From Flavobacteriaceae bacterium (lineage in GTDB: Bacteria; Bacteroidota; Bacteroidia; Flavobacteriales; Flavobacteriaceae): DNA of 56,119 nucleotides. The position numbers and the translations under genes were made by a program. The stretch spans positions 1-56,119 of the forward strand of contig JAKISG010000015.1 of NCBI GenBank assembly GCA_021648755.1, given 5' to 3'. Within the stretch, counting starts at the first letter, position 1. Each line of letters opens with the position of its first letter. Of this stretch, positions 1-7,395 are shown piece by piece. The notes under the pieces were generated by a model. The model did no database searches and was not told where the DNA came from. It saw only the letters and a list, made by a program, of their open reading frames with translations.

Positions 1-328
1 TGACTTGGTTTTGTAATATCGCAAAACTGGTTGCTAGGGCTTTTGTTTGTAAGGGGAACGTGCCTAGCAACTGCTTTGCTTTGTTTATTGCCTGGTGTTT
101 GGTTAATTGTTCTTTGTACATAATAAAATCAATTACATCTATGGCTTTGCCTGATTTGTCACAGTTACCACTAAAGCAATATACGGTACCTGTGTCTAAA
201 TAAACTTGCATGCTTGGGGTTTTGTCTTCGTGAAATGGACAATGTACGTGCTTTCTTTTTACTTCTATATGGTAATAGCCTAAGACTTGGGTAATGCTTA
301 ATTGACTTTTTATTTGGTGGATTTCCAT
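1..328 (-). CDS. CHC2 zinc-finger (DnaG-type) primase-like protein, C-terminus outside window
   Basis: The reverse strand opens with ATG at 328 and stays open for 109 codons to the window edge. The N-terminus contains CPFHEDKTPS followed about 20 residues later by CFSGNC, the CxxH...CxxxxC pattern of the CHC2 zinc ribbon of bacterial and mobile-element primases (family knowledge). The gene starts 3 bp after the stop of the SymE-like gene, so the two are probably co-transcribed. A full DnaG would continue into a Toprim core, which cannot be seen here. The setting beside a toxin-like gene and an XRE regulator favours an accessory primase/Toprim protein of a mobile element rather than the housekeeping dnaG. 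That last point is inference. Confidence 0.75.
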   Translation of the reverse strand, partial: MEIHQIKSQLSITQVLGYYHIEVKRKHVHCPFHEDKTPSMQVYLDTGTVYCFSGNCDKSGKAIDVIDFIMYKEQLTKHQAINKAKQLLGTFPLQTKALATSFAILQNQV

Positions 329-331
329 AGG

Positions 332-520
332 TTAGTCTTTTAAGGGTTCTATGATTATTAATTTTTCTCGTATGGTTACTTTTACATAACTGTTTCTCTT
401 AAATCCTACTTTTGATAACCATTTGCCTTTTAATAATAATTTTGGATAATAATTAGGTGATTTCCATTTACTAGGATAAATAATTGTTTGTGTTTTTAAG
501 ATGCGTTGCTTTTTTTGCAT
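332..520 (-). CDS. SymE family type I toxin-like protein
   Basis: The protein has 62 residues from ATG 520. The frame also continues upstream to a TTG at 598, but that codon overlaps a -7 promoter box and is a poor start. The C-terminal half, with PKLLLKGKWLSKVGF and then VKVTIREKLIIIEPL, matches the SymE_toxin signature (P-x-LxLxGKWLxxAGF, then a short beta strand pair). SymE proteins are AbrB-fold-derived nucleic-acid-binding toxins normally repressed by an antisense RNA. An antisense RNA cannot be confirmed here. The gene is followed after 3 bp by the primase-like gene and is divergent to an XRE regulator. Family assignment is good; toxicity is inference. Confidence 0.7.
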   Translation of the reverse strand: MQKKQRILKTQTIIYPSKWKSPNYYPKLLLKGKWLSKVGFKRNSYVKVTIREKLIIIEPLKD

Positions 521-595
521 GTTGATGGTTGTTTGGTAGGTTTTTTTCAATTGAAAAATAAATTGTTGATAAAATATTTCTGACAATATTTGGTA

Positions 596-603
596 CAAAT
601 CTA
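596..603 (-). promoter_or_regulatory. -7 promoter element of the symE-like gene
   Basis: Reads TAGATTTG on the minus strand, matching the Bacteroidetes TAnnTTTG consensus. It places transcription start near 590 and leaves a leader of about 70 nt before ATG 520. No clear TTTG -33 box is visible. Confidence 0.5.
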
Positions 604-660
604 CAATATATATTTCATTTGTAAAAATATTTATGGTTTTATAATTCCATTTTTTGTCCG

Positions 661-668
661 TATATTTG
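661..668 (+). promoter_or_regulatory. -7 promoter element of the XRE regulator gene
   Basis: TATATTTG matches TAnnTTTG and lies about 50 bp before the XRE start codon. It faces away from the symE promoter, so the two genes share a 115-bp control region. Confidence 0.5.
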
Positions 669-716
669 CATTAACAGGTATTTTAAAGGTTTTTTATACC
701 ATAAACATTACAATTT

Positions 717-1052
717 ATGATGACTTTTGGTCAAAAATTAAGAGCGTGTAGAGATGATAAAGGGTTTTCTCAATCTGAGTTAGCAAAGCAAATAGATTCT
801 TACCACTCTATTATTGGTAAATATGAGCGTGATGAAGTAAAACCGTCTATTGATGTGATTAAAAAATTAGCCGAAGTATTAGAAACTACCGTTGGCTATC
901 TTGCTGGAGAAACAGAAGATAGGGAACTTCTAAAAGACCCTACAATGCTAAAAAGATTAAATGATATTGCTACTTTTAATGATATTGATAAAGAATATAT
1001 TTTATACGCTTTAGATGCTATGATTAATAATGTAAAACTTAAAGCTATTTAA
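717..1052 (+). CDS. XRE-family helix-turn-helix transcriptional regulator
   Basis: 111 residues. Residues 5-62 form a canonical HTH_3 domain: FGQKLRACRDDKGFSQSELA, then IGKYERDEVKPSIDVIKKLAEVLETTVGYLAG. The C-terminal 45 residues are a short helical tail, probably for dimerisation. Small XRE proteins of this layout are common in flavobacteria. Either of two adjacent Met codons (717 or 720) may be the start. It is divergent from the SymE/primase pair and may autoregulate or control it, which is inference. It converges on the lipoprotein gene ending at 1056. Confidence 0.85.
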   Translation: MMTFGQKLRACRDDKGFSQSELAKQIDSYHSIIGKYERDEVKPSIDVIKKLAEVLETTVGYLAGETEDRELLKDPTMLKRLNDIATFNDIDKEYILYALDAMINNVKLKAI

Positions 1053-1055
1053 ATT

Positions 1056-1655
1056 TTAAAAATCTTCATTGATTACAGTAATACCAGATAAATCTGTAAT
1101 CTCTTCAAACTTGCCTGTTTCTAAATCAATACGCCATACTTTGTATACTTCACTCATTACTTCTGCTTCTTCATAAACAGCTAAAGCAATTAAATCTGAT
1201 GTCCTTTTATTATTAAGTAAAATATCTGAAAAAATATCAATTTTATTTATTTTTTCTTGAGGTATAGATTTAGTAAACTCATCTATTTCAATTAAATCTG
1301 ATATTACATTTTTTTTATCTCCCAAAGCTTCATCAAAATATTTTGATAAGATTATTTTTAAGTCTCCATTTCTTTCACTGCACTTAATAATATAAACTTC
1401 TTTATTACTATTATTTCTTTCTCCCAACAAAAACCAACCTGTACTATAATCTTTTAATTCATTAATATCTGATAACTTATTATACCTTTTTTCTATAAGT
1501 TTTTCTTTTAAACTTTTAGGTACTTGTGTTGTTTTCTTTTTGGTTTCATCATTTAGAGAAGTGTTTGATAAATTGGATAATGTTTTTATTTTATCCGATT
1601 TACAACCAAACAGTATTCCGCTAAACAATAATAGATATAATATAGAATGTTTCAT
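1056..1655 (-). CDS. lipoprotein, candidate immunity protein of the upstream M23 effector
   Basis: From ATG 1655 the protein has 199 residues and begins with a lipoprotein signal (MKHSILYLLLFSGILFGCKS; lipobox Cys at about residue 18). The frame could start 7 codons earlier at 1676, but that start overlaps the preceding gene and puts polar residues before the signal. The rest is a polar, mixed alpha/beta domain with no family I recognise; it mentions no catalytic motif. It follows the 1028-aa double-M23 protein directly in a tssD cassette, the usual place of a periplasmic immunity protein against a peptidoglycan hydrolase. A second M23 gene in this window (53638-54144) is also followed by a lipoprotein. 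The immunity role is inference from this order. Confidence 0.6.
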   Translation of the reverse strand: MKHSILYLLLFSGILFGCKSDKIKTLSNLSNTSLNDETKKKTTQVPKSLKEKLIEKRYNKLSDINELKDYSTGWFLLGERNNSNKEVYIIKCSERNGDLKIILSKYFDEALGDKKNVISDLIEIDEFTKSIPQEKINKIDIFSDILLNNKRTSDLIALAVYEEAEVMSEVYKVWRIDLETGKFEEITDLSGITVINEDF

Positions 1656-1669
1656 AATTTTGGACTTAA

Positions 1670-4600
1670 TTACCATTTACCACTAGATGTTTCTCCGTCT
1701 TGTTTGCTATTAGTTTCGATACCTTCTATATCAATATTGATATAATCCTTGAATAATACCGTAGGTTGTACTCCTTTCGAATTTACATAGGTATTATAAT
1801 GTAAATGGTTCTGTTTTTTGCCTTGATACGAATTTCCTGTAGAACCTGTATAGCCAATAATTTGACCTTTCTCAACTTTAGAATTATTATTGTCAATTAG
1901 ATTTTTAATTTCTAAAGTTAAAGTTACATCAATCTCATTTTGATCAATTTTGAGTATACCATTATCATAATGTATGGTATAAGTCTCTTCTTTCTTAGGG
2001 TCATTAAACTTTTGAGGAGTATTATAATCCAGATAGTTTAACCAACCATATTCTGAACCAATTACTCCTTTGCTATTTTGATTATAAAATCGAAACTTAG
2101 TTTCTTCAAACTGCATTAAATGAATATAATTAAATCGGATATGTTTTTCTTTATATCTCCCTTTTAACTTTATTTTAAATCCAGAAGATCCTTTTGTCAT
2201 TTCATGCATGGTAATCTTACCGTCTACAGATGCATATACAGGTGTACCTACAGGTGCATATAAATCTACTCCATTATGGCTACCACTACTTCTTTGTGGT
2301 TTACCATACTTCTTAGCTTCATCACTCAATAAGTGACCTACATCTTTATGTAATTTCATTGATGCATAAGGATTCCATCTAGCAATACTAGAATTTGGAT
2401 TATGCCCATCAGTATTATACCAACCTCTAACTTGTGGGTTTATTACTGGGTCGTGATAATCACCATGGTCACCGCCATTACCAAGTATCAATTTCATCTG
2501 CCTTATCCATGCAAGTGGGTGAAAATAATGAACCATATCTGTACTAGGAAATTCTCTTGGTGGTAATTTAGTATCTACCTCACCCTCATATTCTAAACCT
2601 TTTGCTTCTTTCCAAAACATTAACTCTTTCATTCTGTTTTCAAGTGCTAATATACGACTTTCTACTTGTTTTTTTAGTGTTTCGTTTGGACTACTGCCTA
2701 ATGCGATGTCGTATAATTCTTGGGCTTCACTTTTTATTTTTTCTATTTCGTAGGACCACTCGCTTTTGTGAGTACAGACTAGTTTTGATAATATTTCTAC
2801 TTTTTCTGGGTCTTCAAAGGCTATTTCTAGTTCTATTGGGCTTAGTTTTTTGTCTTTATCAGTATCTATAATATCCCAAACTGTTTTTACAAATGGTGCT
2901 ATTTGGTCTTTGGGTACAGTTGCATTGACGTCTGCTGTTTTTTGATCTTTTAGACTATAAACAAACTCACTACCTGCGTCTTCTAGGTGTTTAAAACCAA
3001 ATTTCTCCCAGTCGTAGGCGCTAAATAGTTCTATGTCTTTTTCGGCTAACCAACCTTTTTTGGTTTCTTCTTTCTCGTTTATTTTGTAGGTGAGTTCGGC
3101 TTTATACCAGGTTTCATTTTTGTCGTCTTTTACTTTTTTAAATTTACTTAAATGGGTAATGTGTTCTTTGTTTACGGTTTCTTCTTGGGTGGCTTCGCCT
3201 GTTTCTTCATTGCAGTTTTCGGTTGGTGGTTCTATATAGGCTTTGGTTATGGCTTTGTTGGTTTTGGTGATGTCATTAACTACTGCCGTTTGCGTGTACA
3301 TATCATCGCAACCTTCATTTATTATTGTTTTGGCTAGGTCTGCTTTTGTAATCCAATATTTTTTGTTTGAACCATCTACTTTTAAAAATACGGTTCTCTC
3401 TTCTCCTTTTTGACTTTTGTAATGTAATTTATCTGTTTTGCTTAACTGGTTATTAAATATGGCATTTACTGTTGCAAAATGAACTTCTTTTATTTTGTAT
3501 GTTTGTGTTGTTGCGTTCCAACCTGTTAAGTGTTCGTGTTGTACTGTTCCTAGTATGTCTTGTGTTTTTATTTGCGCATAGTCGCCTTCTATTTTTAATA
3601 TTTTTAAAGGAGTATTTTCTTTGATATTTACATTTATTTCTAAATTTGTTTTTAACTTAGTGTCTTTAGGTACTTTGGCAAAATGTTGTTTGTCTTTACC
3701 GTCTTTGGTCTTACCGTCTTCGGTATTTTCTAGAAATTTTTTTATGTTTTTGGTGGTAAATACTTCTAGGTGTGTGGCAGTGTACTTCGGGCTTTTTTCT
3801 ACGCCATATTTGCCTACATAACCTATGGGCTGTCCTGCTTTTATTTTTAAATCGCTTGCTTGTATTTGGTCTAATATGCTTTTATCAAAAGTTTCTTTTT
3901 CTTCTAAACTTTTTGTCCAAATATAGCCTTCTTTTGTTTCGTTTTCTTGGGTGTATTTTATTTTGGTATAATTTCCTTTTTTTTCTAGGTTAATTACTAC
4001 GGTATCTTTTTTTATGATACTCGTTATGGTTGCTGTATTTTTTGGTGCATCTTTTAATTGTGCGCCTTTTTCTGCTGGTTTTCCGGTGTCTTCGTCTGTT
4101 TGTATTATACCTGCTTCGCTTACTCTTTTTCCTGCAGTAGCAATGTATATATCGCTATGTGTTGTTCCTAATAAATCAGTATAAGTTACTTTTTTATAGT
4201 TGTATTTTTTAAAATTTTTACTCCAATGGGTTTCTGACGTTTCTTCTGCGTCAAAAGTTATTGTTGCTCCTTTGGGTATTACAAATTCTTTGGTTTTGTA
4301 TGCTGCTGCTGACCGTGCATTGATTCCTTCTACCGATTCTGGCTCTTCTAATACTTTTAACTCTGTTTGGGTTAAAATTTTTGGTAGTTTTAAGCCTGCT
4401 ACTTCGATTCCTTTTTTTGACAATAGATGATGATACACACTATAAAAAATCATTTCTAAACCTTCTGGGCTTTTATAGTCGTGTTGTATGAGTATAAAAC
4501 TATTTGAATAGTTATATTTTTTTTCGTTGTCTATCTCACTATCAATACTTTCTTCTTTTTCTTCTTCTGCTAATCGGTAGGCTATTATTCTACCGTCTGC

Positions 4601-4756
4601 TATGGCTAGTAGTTCTTTTTTAGCGCCTTCTAGATGTATGCCACCGTGCCAGGCATTATAAATTCCTATTGGGTATTTGCCGTATTGGTTATTGCTACCT
4701 AGTTTGCTGTCTATATTTTCTTTGGTTATCTCTTTTAATGGGTAGGTTACCTTCAT
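1670..4756 (-). CDS. giant protein with two M23 (LytM-like) peptidase folds, probable type VI effector
   Basis: 1028 residues, no signal peptide. Residues about 30-340 hold a first M23-like fold (HGGIHLEG, ADGRIIAY, then THLEVF near 329) interrupted by an SH3-like insertion near 215-285; it lacks the canonical HxHY ending. Further SH3-like stretches follow to about 600. An EF-hand-like loop DTDKDKKLSPIELE lies near 630. The C-terminal domain (about 795-1010) is a more complete M23 peptidase: HNGVD near 827 supplies the first His and Asp ligands and HLHY near 984 the catalytic HxH pair. M23 enzymes cut peptidoglycan cross-bridges. The gene starts 24 bp after tssD and is followed by a lipoprotein, so delivery through a type VI tube is the likely use (inference). 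No other type VI core gene is in the window. Confidence 0.8.
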   Translation of the reverse strand: MKVTYPLKEITKENIDSKLGSNNQYGKYPIGIYNAWHGGIHLEGAKKELLAIADGRIIAYRLAEEEKEESIDSEIDNEKKYNYSNSFILIQHDYKSPEGLEMIFYSVYHHLLSKKGIEVAGLKLPKILTQTELKVLEEPESVEGINARSAAAYKTKEFVIPKGATITFDAEETSETHWSKNFKKYNYKKVTYTDLLGTTHSDIYIATAGKRVSEAGIIQTDEDTGKPAEKGAQLKDAPKNTATITSIIKKDTVVINLEKKGNYTKIKYTQENETKEGYIWTKSLEEKETFDKSILDQIQASDLKIKAGQPIGYVGKYGVEKSPKYTATHLEVFTTKNIKKFLENTEDGKTKDGKDKQHFAKVPKDTKLKTNLEINVNIKENTPLKILKIEGDYAQIKTQDILGTVQHEHLTGWNATTQTYKIKEVHFATVNAIFNNQLSKTDKLHYKSQKGEERTVFLKVDGSNKKYWITKADLAKTIINEGCDDMYTQTAVVNDITKTNKAITKAYIEPPTENCNEETGEATQEETVNKEHITHLSKFKKVKDDKNETWYKAELTYKINEKEETKKGWLAEKDIELFSAYDWEKFGFKHLEDAGSEFVYSLKDQKTADVNATVPKDQIAPFVKTVWDIIDTDKDKKLSPIELEIAFEDPEKVEILSKLVCTHKSEWSYEIEKIKSEAQELYDIALGSSPNETLKKQVESRILALENRMKELMFWKEAKGLEYEGEVDTKLPPREFPSTDMVHYFHPLAWIRQMKLILGNGGDHGDYHDPVINPQVRGWYNTDGHNPNSSIARWNPYASMKLHKDVGHLLSDEAKKYGKPQRSSGSHNGVDLYAPVGTPVYASVDGKITMHEMTKGSSGFKIKLKGRYKEKHIRFNYIHLMQFEETKFRFYNQNSKGVIGSEYGWLNYLDYNTPQKFNDPKKEETYTIHYDNGILKIDQNEIDVTLTLEIKNLIDNNNSKVEKGQIIGYTGSTGNSYQGKKQNHLHYNTYVNSKGVQPTVLFKDYINIDIEGIETNSKQDGETSSGKW

Positions 4757-4780
4757 TGTTTTTTTAAAATTTTAGATTTT

Positions 4781-5266
4781 TTATAAACTTAGTTCTAATG
4801 CGGTTATATAGCCTGTTTTTTCTTCTGGTTCTTCTTCTTGATTATTTCTTACCATTGGTATTGCTTTATTTGGGTAAGTCGTTCGCCAATAAGCCTCATA
4901 TTCTACGGTGCCTTCTTTTAGACCGCCACAGGTAATAAAGAGCGTTTCGGTCATTGGGGTACTGCTTTTGTTGGTGAAGTTAACGTCCCATTTTACTAAA
5001 TGTGCATCTATAAAATAAACAATACGTGTTTTGCCACCTAGAGTAATTGGACTTAGGTGTAGTTTTAGTTGTTTTTTTTGGTTTGCTGCGGTTGCCCATT
5101 CTTCTAGGCTTAAGTCTTGCTGAGTTTCTAGTACGATGTGTACTCCTTGAAATATAGGTTTGCCTGATGGGCGATTGTTAGCGTCTGTTGGTTGGTAAAA
5201 TTCGTAGTAATAAGATAAAACATTTATTTTTTTATCGTCTATGTGCAATGTTGTTTTTATACTCAT
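4781..5266 (-). CDS. tssD: Bacteroidetes-type type VI secretion tube protein TssD (Hcp)
   Basis: 161 residues. The sequence follows the TssD family pattern seen in Bacteroidetes T6SS: an N-terminal MSIKTTLHIDDKKINVLSYY strand pair, a TDANNRPSGKP turn, then VHIVLETQQDLSLEEWA and the YWRTTYP motif near the C-terminus. Hcp/TssD hexamers stack into the secreted tube and can carry effectors in their lumen. It is somewhat longer than the usual 130-140 residues, with an acidic tail rich in Glu (EEEPEEK). It heads an operon with a peptidoglycan hydrolase and a lipoprotein and has its own good promoter. Because no TssB/C/K etc. lie nearby, it appears to be an orphan tube-effector cassette serving a T6SS encoded elsewhere. 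Confidence 0.85.
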   Translation of the reverse strand: MSIKTTLHIDDKKINVLSYYYEFYQPTDANNRPSGKPIFQGVHIVLETQQDLSLEEWATAANQKKQLKLHLSPITLGGKTRIVYFIDAHLVKWDVNFTNKSSTPMTETLFITCGGLKEGTVEYEAYWRTTYPNKAIPMVRNNQEEEPEEKTGYITALELSL

Positions 5267-5477
5267 CTTATTGGTTTTTATTTTTTGTAAAAATAGGTGT
5301 TTTTAGGTAATATGCAAATTTTAGGGTTGTTTTATTTTCTCCAGCCTATGACCATACCCTAAATATGTACTTTTATTTGAATACTCATTGTTTTCTTTTT
5401 TAAGTTAATTCTGTCTTTTTTTCGTTCTGATTTGCTGTTCTATTATTATTTTATTGTGAATGTTCAAAACATTTGAC

Positions 5478-5504
5478 CAAAATTATGATTTTAAAATAAG
5501 TCAA
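5478..5504 (-). promoter_or_regulatory. promoter of the tssD cassette
   Basis: On the minus strand a TTGAC element (5500-5504) lies 19 nt upstream of the first base of TAATTTTG (5478-5485), matching the Bacteroidetes -33 TTG / -7 TAnnTTTG spacing. Start of transcription would be near 5472, giving a leader of about 200 nt before tssD with no gene in it. Confidence 0.6.
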
Positions 5505-5544
5505 GAAAATTATTCATTGAAAATTTAGTAAAATATTTATTCAT

Positions 5545-6372
5545 TTAGATTAATTTCACGCAGTCTTCTAAAATTTCAATAATATTTTTTTTATACAAAC
5601 TGCCTAAACTTCTTTTAAATGCTTTTTTACTTAATCCAAATTCTTTTTTAATAATTTCGGGGCTGCTTTTATCTGTTATATGTAAAACACCGTCATTTTT
5701 TTTTAATTTATCTAAAATTAATGATGTAGCATTATCTATACTTTCTTTATAGCCTATTGGTTCTAAAACTAGATCTATTTTACCATCTTCTCTTACATTT
5801 TTTACATAGCCCTTAACTGTAGTTCCTTCTTTAATATTTTTATGAATATCTGAATTAAATACTAAACCTTTATATAAATTATTTACAATAGCATTCATTC
5901 CGTTTTCTGTCTTTCTATATAAAAGTAAATCGACAGTATTACCTCTTTCGATATCAATTTTATCTTTAAAAACAAAATCATTTTCTTTACAAGAGCCTAC
6001 TAGTCTATCTGTTTCTTCATCTAAAAACATAAAAACCAAATACCAATTACCAACATACATTTGCTCGGTCTGCTCTGCAAAAGGCACTAATAAATCTTTG
6101 GGGATTCCTATATCCATAAAAGCGCCTACTTTATTTATATCTTTAACTTGTAAATAGGCAAACCTGTTTAATTCGATTAAAGGCTTTGTTGTTGTAGCAA
6201 CATATTGGTCTTCGCTATTTAAATAAATAAATACTTCGAGTTCATCGTTTAAATTTAGTTGTTCTTTAAAGTCGTCTGGTAATTGTACTTCGTTATTTTT
6301 ATCATCTACTAAATATGACGCAAAACGAGTAGTTCTACCTAGTTTTAACTTATTAATTTTTCCTAATTGCAT
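5545..6372 (-). CDS. CvfB-like S1-domain RNA-binding protein
   Basis: 275 residues from ATG 6372 (MQLGKINKL); a Met five codons upstream is less likely because family members begin with this motif. It has the CvfB/YitL layout: successive OB/S1-like domains (residues about 1-60, 65-130 with GAFMDIGIPKDLLVPFAEQ, and 140-210 with VKGYVKNVREDGKIDLVLEP) and a C-terminal winged helix (GVLHITDKSSPEIIKKEFGL). CvfB in staphylococci binds RNA and affects virulence gene expression; in flavobacteria the role is unknown. It is a stand-alone housekeeping-type gene. Confidence 0.85.
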   Translation of the reverse strand: MQLGKINKLKLGRTTRFASYLVDDKNNEVQLPDDFKEQLNLNDELEVFIYLNSEDQYVATTTKPLIELNRFAYLQVKDINKVGAFMDIGIPKDLLVPFAEQTEQMYVGNWYLVFMFLDEETDRLVGSCKENDFVFKDKIDIERGNTVDLLLYRKTENGMNAIVNNLYKGLVFNSDIHKNIKEGTTVKGYVKNVREDGKIDLVLEPIGYKESIDNATSLILDKLKKNDGVLHITDKSSPEIIKKEFGLSKKAFKRSLGSLYKKNIIEILEDCVKLI

Positions 6373-6605
6373 TTGACAAAAATACATTTTTATAAATTAG
6401 TAGCAATTTTTTAGTAAAATCTTCTGTCAGTGTTTTTATTTTAAGTTACGTATGCCATTTTATACCTATTGCGTAAATAAAGTGAGTATGGTTACAAAAA
6501 AATATGCAACAAGACTTAGAGTTTTCGGCAGATAATAATACGTATCTATACTATATTTAATTTACTCTAAATTTATACTCAATTTAAGAGTTTTTAATAA
6601 TTTAG

Positions 6606-7364
6606 TTAGCGAGTAAAAACTAAATCTGTTTCTGAAGATAATTTTATGTCAAAAGCATAATTTGCATAATTAAATCCCTTTAAATCTTCTATTTTTTCGA
6701 TATTATTAGCAATGATGTAGCGTACCATTAACCCGCGTGCTTTTTTTGCAAAAAAAGCAATTACTTTATATTTATTATTTTTAAAATCTTTAAATATTGG
6801 TGTAATTATATTTGCATTTAGTAATTTTGGTTTTACTACTTTAAAATATTCATTAGATGCTAAATTAATAAAAGGTTCCTCTTTTTTTAATTCGCTATTT
6901 AATTGTTTTGTTATAGAATCACCCCAAAATTGATACAAATCTTTGTGTTTTTCATTTATTAATTTTGTTCCCATTTCTAAACGGTAAGGCATTATTAAGT
7001 CTAAGGGTTTTAATAAACCGTACTGTCCAGAAAGTATGCGTAATTTATTTTGTAATTGGTCTATTTGCATATCATTTAAAGAATACGCATCTAAGTTTTC
7101 GTAAACTGTACCTTTAAATGCAAAAACGGATTGTCTTGCATTTTGCTTTGTAAAAGGCAAACTCCAATTTTGATTCCTTTGCCAGTTTAATGTTGCTAGG
7201 TTATCTGAAATATGCATTAGTTTAGAAAGTGCTTTTGGCGATTTCTTTTTTAATAGGGTGCTTATCTTTGCTGCCTCTTTTAAAAACACACAGGTTGTCT
7301 GTTTTTTTGTAGGTATATTTGTAGTGTAATCTAATGATTTTGCTGGTGATATTATTATTTTCAT
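6606..7364 (-). CDS. yaaA: peroxide stress protein YaaA (DUF328 family)
   Basis: 252 residues, the family's usual length. It starts MKIIISPAKSLDY, the diagnostic YaaA N-terminus, and carries FTKQNARQSVFAFKGTVYENLDA and LRILSGQYGLLKPLDLIMPYRLEMGTKL, both hallmarks of the family. In E. coli YaaA limits intracellular free iron during hydrogen peroxide stress and binds DNA. The gene lies between cvfB-like and the M14 peptidase gene with gaps on both sides and is probably monocistronic. Confidence 0.95.
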   Translation of the reverse strand: MKIIISPAKSLDYTTNIPTKKQTTCVFLKEAAKISTLLKKKSPKALSKLMHISDNLATLNWQRNQNWSLPFTKQNARQSVFAFKGTVYENLDAYSLNDMQIDQLQNKLRILSGQYGLLKPLDLIMPYRLEMGTKLINEKHKDLYQFWGDSITKQLNSELKKEEPFINLASNEYFKVVKPKLLNANIITPIFKDFKNNKYKVIAFFAKKARGLMVRYIIANNIEKIEDLKGFNYANYAFDIKLSSETDLVFTR

Positions 7365-7395
7365 TGGCTACAAAAACTGTAATTTATAGGTTATG

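Noticed and set aside
2602..4430. Several plus-strand open frames of 60-90 codons inside the 1028-aa gene
   Set aside because: They lie opposite a gene with clear domains, are rich in Phe/Leu/Cys as expected from the complementary strand, and have no family motif.
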